Assembly (NCBI RefSeq): GCF_030386795.1
Contig: NZ_JANUQM010000007.1
Coordinates: 248,001-312,000, forward strand
Source: Streptomyces sp. S.PNR 29
Lineage (GTDB): Bacteria > Actinomycetota > Actinomycetes > Streptomycetales > Streptomycetaceae
Direction: 5' to 3'
DNA: 64,000 bases
Below are positions 15,613-22,924 of this stretch, in pieces. Every line of letters begins with the position of its first letter. The first letter of the stretch is position 1. The position numbers and the translations under genes are program-made. Under the pieces are notes generated by a model. The model made no database searches. It had not been told where the DNA came from and worked only from the letters and a program-made list of their open reading frames with translations.

Positions 15613-18600
15613 CTACAGCGGCATCGGTGCGATGTCGCATTCCACGCGGCGGTGCTGGCGGGCGGCGAGGAGCCAGGGGTGGTCCGAGCGGAGCACGCGG
15701 CTGAGGCCGTCGACCGCCTTGCGCTTCAGCTCGTCCGCCTCCGCGCCGCGGCCCAGCCCCCGCAGGTCGAGGGCGAGGTTCGTGGTGCAGGACAGGGTCA
15801 GCGGGTGCTCCGCACCGACGGCCTCGGCCAGCAGCGGCAGGTTGGCCTCGTCGATCTCCCGGGCCCGGTCGAAGTCCAGCCGGGCGTACGCCGTGTTGGC
15901 CTGGCCGATCGCGGTCGTCAGCGTGATCACATGATTGGCGCCCACCGTCTCCGTCAGCCGGGCGGCGGCCAGGTCGTCCAGTTCCTGCGCGGCGTCGAGC
16001 GCGCCGAGCGCCCGCATCGTGGCGGCCAGATTGGCCTTGGTCAGCAGGGTGTACGCGTGGTCCTCGCCGAGAAGCTGCGCATACCGCTGCACGGTCTCCT
16101 CGGCCAGCTCACGGGAGCTGTCGAGATCCCCGGCCAGGCGCCGGTCGACGGAGAGGTTGATCGCCGTCGCCAGTGAGTCGGCGTGGACGGGGCCGTAGCG
16201 GGCGACGAAGCGGTGCAGCGTCTCCTCGGAGAGTTTGGCGGCCTCTTCGAGCGCCCCGTCACGGCGCCGGCACACCGCGAGGTTCCGGGCGATGCGCAGC
16301 GTCAGCGGGTTGTCGTCGCCGAGGGCGCTGCGCGCCTGGCGGTACACGTCCTCCTGGAAGTCACGGGCACCGCGGTAGTCGCCGCTCTCGCGCATGTCGA
16401 TGGACAGGGCGTTGAGCGTGTTGAGCGTGAAGAAACTGGCGGGGCCGTACAGCAGCTCACGCAGCCGGGCGTTCTCCTGGTCCAGTTCCAGGGCCTCGTG
16501 GAACCGGCCGCACAGTCTGAGGTCGACGCCCCAGCTGTGGGTGGCCCGCGAGGTGGTGAGGTCGTCCGGGCCGAACAGGGACCGGGCCAGCTCGGTGGCC
16601 TCACTGCCCAGCGCCTGCGCTTCCTCGAACCGGCCCTGGTAGCGGCGGGCGTCGGACATCTCGCACAGGGCGTCGACGAGTTCCTCGGCGTCCACGTCGA
16701 TGCGGCGGGACACCTCCAGCGCCTTCTCGGTGAGCGGGATGGACTCGTCGATCTCACCGATCTGCCGCAGGAGGAATCCGAAGCTCTTCGCCATCTTGAT
16801 GACGTTGGAGTCCTCCTCGCCGGAGGCCGCGAGCCAGGCGTTCCAGCACTGCCGGGCGAGTCGCGTGGCCCCTTGGTGGTCGCCCCAGTAGTACAGGAAC
16901 AGCACGGTGTCGAAGACCAGTTCACGCACCCAGGTGTCGGTGCTGGTGACCGCCTGCGAGGTGAGCACATGCGGCAGCAGCGCCTGGTAGTTGCGCCATT
17001 CCAGGGACGAGGCGAAGTGGCCCGGCTTGGCGGCCGACAGCAGCTGGTGTGCCGCGTTCCGCATCCGCTCCCGTTCCTCGGCGTTCAGCTTGGCCAGGAG
17101 CACGGTCTGCAGCAGGCGGTGCATCTGCAGCGTGTCGGAGCGTGGGTCCACCTTGATCAGGGAGAACTGGCTGAGGTCGCGGACGGCGCGGTTCAGCCGG
17201 ATCGACTCGCGCAGCAGCGGATCGACCTCGGGCGTGATGCTGACGCCCCGGCTGCCGCGCAGCATGGACCGCGGAATGGGCTCGGGGGCCATGCTGGCGC
17301 AGATGTCGAGGAGTTGCCGTGCGCCCGGGTTGGTCTCCCGGATCCGCCCCAGCGAGATGTCCCAGGCGGCGGCGACGGAGACCGGGTAGTCGGGGTTCGG
17401 GTCGAGCTGGAGGATCTCGGGGCTGCGCTCGTCGAGCAGGTCGAGGTACTCGTCGACGAGCATGCCGGTGACGGCACGCCAGGCGCCCGCCTGCTCCACG
17501 GCGAGCGGCAGGTCGCCCAGGGCGTCGGCGAGCCGGTCGGCGTCCTCCCGGGTCAGGTCGGGCGAGCGCTTCTGGAGCAGTTCGATCGACTCCTCGCGCT
17601 CGAAGACCTTCACCTCCAGCGGGGTGGCCACCCGCTCCCAGGCGCGGTTCCGGGAGGTGACGATGACCTTGCCGGGCCCGTTGGTGGGGAAGTACTTGCG
17701 CACCGCGTCGACGTCCTCGGCGTTGTCGAAGACGAGCAGCCAGTTGTCGTACGGCACGCCGGTGCGCAGCGCCTCCAGGACGGCCGGCACGGCCGTGTTG
17801 GCGGCGGGGGCGCCGGCGCTGTCCTGCGCCGGGGCGACACCCAGCTGGGCGGCCAGGGTGGCCAGCGCGGCCAGGATGAGGCTCTCCCGCTCGGCGGGGA
17901 TCCAGCAGATCACCTTGTAGTCGCGCTGGTGGGTGTAGATGTACTCCAGGGCCAGCTGGGACTTCCCGACACCGCCCATGCCGTGCAGCGCGTGCGGCAG
18001 CACCGCCGCCGTGTCCTGGGAGACCAGCTGCGCCTCCACGTCCCCCAGCAGCGCCTGGCGGCCGACGAACGAGGTGTTCCGCAGGGGAACGTTCACCAGA
18101 AGAGCCGGCGGTGTGGTCGTGGTGGTGCTCTGCATGAGCGGCTCAGCCTCCGGGGCTTTGGGTTGGGACGCGTCGGTTACCAGGGCGGACACGGGCTCTC
18201 CAGGTGGGTCGGGGACCTTCGTCGATGGATCAGTGCCTTCTCCACCGTCGGAAGATCCGCCGCCACGCCGGGGGTTCACTCCGGCGGGTGTACTGTCGGG
18301 CAAACGGGCGTCCACCCGATCGGCCGTGCCGATCCTGGAGTCGATGCGCCGGGCGCGCGCGGAGTAGGGGCCCGAGAGGGCGCGCATCACGGCCAGTTCG
18401 GTGCGCACCCAGTCGTGCTCGGCCGGGTCGGGCAGCCGGGCCCCGGCCGGGTCGCGCAGGGCGGCGCGCAGCGCGACCCCGCGCTCACCCGCGGCGGGGA
18501 GCTCGCCCACCAGGCTGACGGTGCGCGCGAGTTGGGTGCGGGTGGTGCTGGCGAGGAGTGCCTCGCGCACTCCGTCGGCGAACTCGGGGCGGCCCTCGCC

Positions 18601-20148
18601 GCCGCTGTCCCAGTCGATCAGCCCGCCCATCAGGATCTCGGCGAGATGGTCGGGTCCGGTCTCCGGCATGGCCCGGCGGCGCAGCTGCTCCACGAGGTCG
18701 AAGTCGAAGGGGATGGCCGCCAGTTGGGTGGCGAGCCGCCGCGCGGCCGGAGTGGCGAGGGTGAAGAAGCGGCGTACGGCGGCCGTGGCGGCGCTTCTCA
18801 GGCGCGGGGCGCGCAGGCCGGGTGCGGGCGCGCCCTTGGTGAGGGTGCCGGCCAGCACGACGGGCAGGGAGCGGCGCACTCCGCGTTCGCCGGTGACGAG
18901 GTCGGCCCAGGCGGCGAGGGAGCCGGGCTTCAGGGACAGCACGGGGACGGGCACGGAGCCGTCGCCCGCGTCGGGCAGCGGGCGCATGGGGTCGGGACCG
19001 CCGGGCGGGGCCCAGTGCGCGAGGGAGTCGTTGGCGGCGCCGAAGCCGCCGGCCTCCAGGACCGCCTCGTACGGGTAGAGCGTCGAGCGGTGCCGCATGT
19101 GGGGCGGCAGCAGGTGGACGACGGCGGTGGGGCCGGCGTGGGCGAGACGGCCGAGCAGGGTGTCGGCGGCGGGGGCGGCCCAGCCGTGGGCGAGTCCGTC
19201 GGTGACGACGAGGAACACGCGGCCGCCGCGGCCGTCGAGCAGTTCGCCGGGGTCGGCGGCGGCGCGCCCCGCGGCCCAGCGCAGGGTGGCGGCGCCGGTG
19301 CGCGGCACGTTCACCCCGACCGTGCGCACGCTGTGGAAGGCGCCGCTGTGCTCGGCGGCCGCGGCGAGGCGGGCGGCGGTCTCCTCCCAGATCCGCATGG
19401 TGGGGGCGTCGTCGAGGAGCAGCACCAGGTCGAAGGCGGAGGACCGGACGGGCCGCAGGAAGGGCATCCACAGGCCGTCGACCACCCCGCGCTCGGCGGT
19501 GGTCTCCTCGTCCAGCTCCAGGGTGTCGCGGGAGGGCACGCGGCGGGCCAGCCGGTGCAGGGCGCGCGCGAGCAGGGCCGTGGGGCGGCCGGGAGCCTGC
19601 TTCGGGGGTTCCTCTGCGGGCAGCAGCGGCCGGTTGAGGTACAGGGTCTCGGTGCCCTCGGGGTGGATGCGTAACCGCAGGTCCGGGCGGGCCACCGGGG
19701 TCGGCCACGCGCCGGGGGCGGCGCCGGTGCCGAGGAGGTCTTTCAGCGGGGCGGGCGCAGGTGCGTCGGCGGCCGGAGGCGTCTGCGCGTGCCGTGGGTC
19801 CTCGGCTCCCTCGGGGCGTGCGGGTCCCTCGGAGCGCTCGGGCGGCCGCCGGTCGGCGCGCACCGGGTCGCGGGCCTCCAGCGTGGTCTGCGCGCCGGTG
19901 GCCGGGCGGTCATGGTGGGACCAGTAGGCGGCGAGCCAGACGGCGTCGGCGACCTCCTGCCAGCGCGGCGCGGGCTCCGCCTCGGGGGTCGGCCGGGCGC
20001 GGGCCGGGGCGTGCGGGGCAGCGGGGACCGAGGCTCCGTACTCACTCGCGTACTCGACGGACTCGGGGAACGCCGAAGGAGGCGACGACCCCGAAACGGG
20101 CTCACCGTCGCCGGCCCCGGATGCGCGCTCCCTGGGAAAGCCGTTCAT
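15613..20148 (-). CDS. Giant vWA-like / NB-ARC / TPR protein (FxSxx-COOH-system TPR type)
   Basis: A 1511-aa protein. Residues 1-150 are low-complexity Pro/Ala/Arg. Residues about 155-590 form a SAV_2336-type domain with a von Willebrand A-like core (FDLVLLLDDAPTMRIW, VFLVVTDGLAHGW); the MIDAS DxSxS is degraded to DDAPT, so metal binding is doubtful. A Ser/Thr-rich linker leads to an NB-ARC ATPase with Walker A GMGGVGKS at 723-730 and LLVFDNAEDVD as Walker B. The last 400 residues are about nine tetratricopeptide repeats (for example ALGDDNPLTLRIARNLAVC). It starts directly after the MoxR stop (TGAATG). NB-ARC/TPR proteins are STAND-type sensors or scaffolds; here it likely supplies the vWA arm of the VMAP-MoxR module. 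Several homologues encode these two parts as separate genes, so this is a fusion. Confidence 0.82.
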   Translation of the reverse strand: MNGFPRERASGAGDGEPVSGSSPPSAFPESVEYASEYGASVPAAPHAPARARPTPEAEPAPRWQEVADAVWLAAYWSHHDRPATGAQTTLEARDPVRADRRPPERSEGPARPEGAEDPRHAQTPPAADAPAPAPLKDLLGTGAAPGAWPTPVARPDLRLRIHPEGTETLYLNRPLLPAEEPPKQAPGRPTALLARALHRLARRVPSRDTLELDEETTAERGVVDGLWMPFLRPVRSSAFDLVLLLDDAPTMRIWEETAARLAAAAEHSGAFHSVRTVGVNVPRTGAATLRWAAGRAAADPGELLDGRGGRVFLVVTDGLAHGWAAPAADTLLGRLAHAGPTAVVHLLPPHMRHRSTLYPYEAVLEAGGFGAANDSLAHWAPPGGPDPMRPLPDAGDGSVPVPVLSLKPGSLAAWADLVTGERGVRRSLPVVLAGTLTKGAPAPGLRAPRLRSAATAAVRRFFTLATPAARRLATQLAAIPFDFDLVEQLRRRAMPETGPDHLAEILMGGLIDWDSGGEGRPEFADGVREALLASTTRTQLARTVSLVGELPAAGERGVALRAALRDPAGARLPDPAEHDWVRTELAVMRALSGPYSARARRIDSRIGTADRVDARLPDSTPAGVNPRRGGGSSDGGEGTDPSTKVPDPPGEPVSALVTDASQPKAPEAEPLMQSTTTTTPPALLVNVPLRNTSFVGRQALLGDVEAQLVSQDTAAVLPHALHGMGGVGKSQLALEYIYTHQRDYKVICWIPAERESLILAALATLAAQLGVAPAQDSAGAPAANTAVPAVLEALRTGVPYDNWLLVFDNAEDVDAVRKYFPTNGPGKVIVTSRNRAWERVATPLEVKVFEREESIELLQKRSPDLTREDADRLADALGDLPLAVEQAGAWRAVTGMLVDEYLDLLDERSPEILQLDPNPDYPVSVAAAWDISLGRIRETNPGARQLLDICASMAPEPIPRSMLRGSRGVSITPEVDPLLRESIRLNRAVRDLSQFSLIKVDPRSDTLQMHRLLQTVLLAKLNAEERERMRNAAHQLLSAAKPGHFASSLEWRNYQALLPHVLTSQAVTSTDTWVRELVFDTVLFLYYWGDHQGATRLARQCWNAWLAASGEEDSNVIKMAKSFGFLLRQIGEIDESIPLTEKALEVSRRIDVDAEELVDALCEMSDARRYQGRFEEAQALGSEATELARSLFGPDDLTTSRATHSWGVDLRLCGRFHEALELDQENARLRELLYGPASFFTLNTLNALSIDMRESGDYRGARDFQEDVYRQARSALGDDNPLTLRIARNLAVCRRRDGALEEAAKLSEETLHRFVARYGPVHADSLATAINLSVDRRLAGDLDSSRELAEETVQRYAQLLGEDHAYTLLTKANLAATMRALGALDAAQELDDLAAARLTETVGANHVITLTTAIGQANTAYARLDFDRAREIDEANLPLLAEAVGAEHPLTLSCTTNLALDLRGLGRGAEADELKRKAVDGLSRVLRSDHPWLLAARQHRRVECDIAPMPL

Positions 20149-21231
20149 TCAGCGGCCCTTCGCGAGGTCGCGGAGCAGCATTTCCACGAGCTTACGCCCG
20201 TCACCATCCGCCTGGAAACCACCCGCGGTAGTCATCTGCACGGCGTTCAGCAGCTGGTCCAGGGAGTGGGTGCCCCCGGCCTGGATCCGCTGCACGAACA
20301 GGTCCACCAGGTCCTCGGTGCCCGGGGGACGGGTCCCCAGGTGCCCCTGAACCATGGCCAGAAGTTGCTCCCGGGTGGGCGTGCGCATCTCCAGCGGCAG
20401 GCAGCGCCGCCGGAAGGCGGCCGGGAACTCGCGCTCTCCGTTGCTGGTGATCACCACGACCGGGAACTCCCGGCACTCGACCCGGCCGCCGCGCACCTCG
20501 GCGCGGCCGCCCGGGTCGCTGGTGTGGACGTGCGCGGCGCCCGCGGCGTTCCGCACCAGCTCCGGGACTTCATAGCTTCCGTTCTCCAGGACGTGCAGCA
20601 GGTCGTTGGGCAGGTCGATGTCGCTCTTGTCCAGTTCGTCGACGAGGAGGACACGAGGACGATCGTAGGGCAGCAGGGCCGTGCCCAGGGGGCCAAGGGT
20701 GATGAAGTCGCCCAGTAACGGAGGGAGTTGACGGTGATTTGACGATGCCTCGGTATCTTCGGGACCCGCTTGCGCCCCCTGCTGTTCCTGGCCGGCCGCG
20801 TCCCGCAGGCCGGCCTGCCAGGCGGCGATGGCCTGGGCCCGCCCCAGGGCGTCGTGGGTGTACAGCCCGTCCCTGAGCGTCGTCCGGCTGACGACGTTCC
20901 ACTCCAGGACCCGTCCGAGGCCCAGCTCCTGGGATATCAGGTAGGCGAGCGTGGACTTGCCGACGCCGGGCGGGCCGGTGATCAGCAGCGGCCGGCGCAG
21001 CAGCAGCGCGGCGTTGACGGTGTCGATCTCCTCGGAGCCGAGCTGCGGGGTGACGTCGCGGCCGAGGCGGCGCAGGGCCGCCGCCGGGTCGTCCGGTGGC
21101 GCGGGCTGGGACGGACCACCGAGGAACCGGCGCCAGGGCGGCGCGTCGGGCAGCGTCGGCGGGGTGGCCGGTGGACGGCCGGTGGCGTGGAAGACGCGCC
21201 ATTCCAGAGCCGTCTTCTCCTGCTCACTCAT
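20149..21231 (-). CDS. MoxR-type AAA+ ATPase
   Basis: A 360-aa AAA+ ATPase. Walker A GPPGVGKS is at residues 86-93, Walker B VLLVDE at 194-199, sensor 1 ITSNGERE at about 261-268, and an FRRRCLPL arginine-finger segment follows. Between Walker A and B is a MoxR-like insert (WNVVSRTTLRDGLYTHDALGR). MoxR ATPases work as chaperones with vWA-domain partners. The gene is coupled to VMAP upstream by an ATGA overlap and to the vWA-like/NB-ARC gene downstream (TGAATG), forming the three-gene core of a vWA-MoxR-VMAP system. ATG 21231 was chosen because of this coupling; the frame upstream is antisense to VMAP. Confidence 0.88.
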   Translation of the reverse strand: MSEQEKTALEWRVFHATGRPPATPPTLPDAPPWRRFLGGPSQPAPPDDPAAALRRLGRDVTPQLGSEEIDTVNAALLLRRPLLITGPPGVGKSTLAYLISQELGLGRVLEWNVVSRTTLRDGLYTHDALGRAQAIAAWQAGLRDAAGQEQQGAQAGPEDTEASSNHRQLPPLLGDFITLGPLGTALLPYDRPRVLLVDELDKSDIDLPNDLLHVLENGSYEVPELVRNAAGAAHVHTSDPGGRAEVRGGRVECREFPVVVITSNGEREFPAAFRRRCLPLEMRTPTREQLLAMVQGHLGTRPPGTEDLVDLFVQRIQAGGTHSLDQLLNAVQMTTAGGFQADGDGRKLVEMLLRDLAKGR

Positions 21232-22778
21232 GCCGGTGCCTCCTCGCTGGCGAGATCGCCGTGGTCGGTGGTCTGGATGTCGACGAGCCGGGTGGGATCG
21301 TCCCAGAAGAAGCCGATGTGCCGCCCCAGTAAATGGGGACCCTGGGTGTGGACTTCGGCCTTCTGCCGGAGGCGGTGGATGGCCATCGGGATCTGTGCGG
21401 GAGTCGGCACCGACGCGAAGACCGCGGTCACGACTTCCCGCCGCTCCTCGACGAAGACCCCCCTGCGGTCCCAGATCGCCAGCCCGATCCCCTCGGCGAT
21501 GGCCGCCTTCAGCGCCTCCAGGGCGGACAGGTCGGCCGGGGCGTCCAGCACCACGGCCGTGTGCCCGGCTTCCCCGGCGAGCGTGGTCTGCCACGCGTCG
21601 AGCCGCTGCGCGTCCGGCACGCTCCAGCCGTGCACCGCCACCCCGTGCTGCCGCAGGGCGCGCCAGCGTTCCTGCCACTGACGCCGGACCAGCACGTCGT
21701 CGGTCCGCATCCGCTCCAGACTGCGCAGGTGCACCCCGTACTTCAGTCCGAGCGGCAAGGGCCGCGCGTCGCCCGACCGGAACCTCAAACCCGCCACATC
21801 GTGGTTGAGCAGGTCGTACGGAAGGACGAACTCGATGTACGGCGGCGGCTGTTCGCGTCCACCCGGGTCCGGCTCGCGGTGGGCCGCCCAGAGCCGGTCG
21901 CCCTGGTGCAGTGCGCGTTCGACGGCCTGGCCGAGTCCCTCCAGGGTGGTCGTGACCGGCTCGCTGGGCTGCGGGTCCCAGCGGCCGGGCGCGGAGTTGA
22001 GCCAGGGGCGTACGACGATCTCGTCCGAGCCGTCGCGGGCCGGCTCGACGGCGATGATCAGACAGCGCGGGATCTCCGGGTCGCGCACCACCAAGGCGCG
22101 TGCGGCCCGGCGCCGCCCCACCTCTGCGGTCAGGCCCGCGCCGGCCGCCCAGCCGTCGACCCAGCCGGCCAGGGCGGCGCGGTGCCCGGGCGCCACGGCG
22201 ATCCGGGCGGCCAGGTCGAGCAGGACAACGGCGGGCGGCAGGCCGTCCGGCTGCACGTTCCACTCCAGGACGTGCGTGAAGAGCTGTTCGGGAGAGAGCC
22301 CGGGCGGCAGGAAGAGACCGCCCAGCTCGTCGGCGAGTTCGTCCCGCAGCCGGACCGCGGACACCTCGCCCTTGGCTGCGGCCAGCAGGGCGCGGGCGGC
22401 GGCCTCGTCGGGGCCGTCCAGCGGGCCGCGCAGCGCCTCGGGCAAGGGGGGCGAGGCGGGGGCGAGCAGCCGGTCGAGTTCGTCGGCCGGCGCGGTTCCT
22501 TCGAAGACTTCGACCACTCTCACGAGTACGTGTTCCCCGCCGGCCACATTCAGTGCGGCGCGCACCATGGCCACCACGTCCTCGCGCAGCCGCACACCGC
22601 GCACGTCGACCGGCCGGCCCAGCTGTTCCCCCAGCACCGTCGCGAACTGCATGCGCCCCTGGGCGTCCTCCATGCAACTCAGTTCGCTGATGGCGCCGGT
22701 GAGCCGTAACAGCAGTTCAAGACCTTGCACGCGCGAGGAATCGACCTCGGGCCCGCCGAAACCCACGCCTGCCTCCAC
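21228..22778 (-). CDS. VMAP: vWA-MoxR-associated protein with N-terminal effector-associated domain
   Basis: A 516-aa protein. Residues about 17-106 are an adaptor domain with M36-x-D-x3-R42, R65-x-D67 and D99-E-L, spaced almost exactly as in the caspase tail at 9878-11038. The middle is a helical VMAP linker. The last 250 residues match the VMAP C-terminal domain, with the hallmark YIEFVLPYDLLNHDVAGLRF and a terminal GRHIGFFWDDPTRL. VMAP proteins are proposed bridges between MoxR/vWA and the effector. GTG 22778 has GGGGGA 6 nt upstream; GTG 22766 with GGAGG 5 nt upstream is an equally good start. It is the first gene of the operon, 146 bp after the Pnkp gene end. Confidence 0.83.
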   Translation of the reverse strand: MEAGVGFGGPEVDSSRVQGLELLLRLTGAISELSCMEDAQGRMQFATVLGEQLGRPVDVRGVRLREDVVAMVRAALNVAGGEHVLVRVVEVFEGTAPADELDRLLAPASPPLPEALRGPLDGPDEAAARALLAAAKGEVSAVRLRDELADELGGLFLPPGLSPEQLFTHVLEWNVQPDGLPPAVVLLDLAARIAVAPGHRAALAGWVDGWAAGAGLTAEVGRRRAARALVVRDPEIPRCLIIAVEPARDGSDEIVVRPWLNSAPGRWDPQPSEPVTTTLEGLGQAVERALHQGDRLWAAHREPDPGGREQPPPYIEFVLPYDLLNHDVAGLRFRSGDARPLPLGLKYGVHLRSLERMRTDDVLVRRQWQERWRALRQHGVAVHGWSVPDAQRLDAWQTTLAGEAGHTAVVLDAPADLSALEALKAAIAEGIGLAIWDRRGVFVEERREVVTAVFASVPTPAQIPMAIHRLRQKAEVHTQGPHLLGRHIGFFWDDPTRLVDIQTTDHGDLASEEAPA

Positions 22779-22878
22779 CGACTGTCCCCCATGAGCCGGT
22801 ACCCTGCCTGACCGATCTGCGAAGTTAGCACGGCAACTGGCGGTTAACCAGGGACATGTGAGGCCCGGAGCGACGAAG

Positions 22879-22916
22879 TCCGGCCGAGTGCCCCAGGGTC
22901 GGGACACTCGGCCGGA
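22879..22916 (-). terminator. Terminator after hen1-pnkp
   Basis: A perfect 12-bp inverted repeat TCCGGCCGAGTG / CACTCGGCCGGA with a 14-nt loop, 8 bp beyond the Pnkp stop. No T-tract follows, as is usual in this lineage. It should separate the RNA-repair operon from the VMAP operon on the same strand. Confidence 0.7.
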
Positions 22917-22924
22917 ACGCTTCG

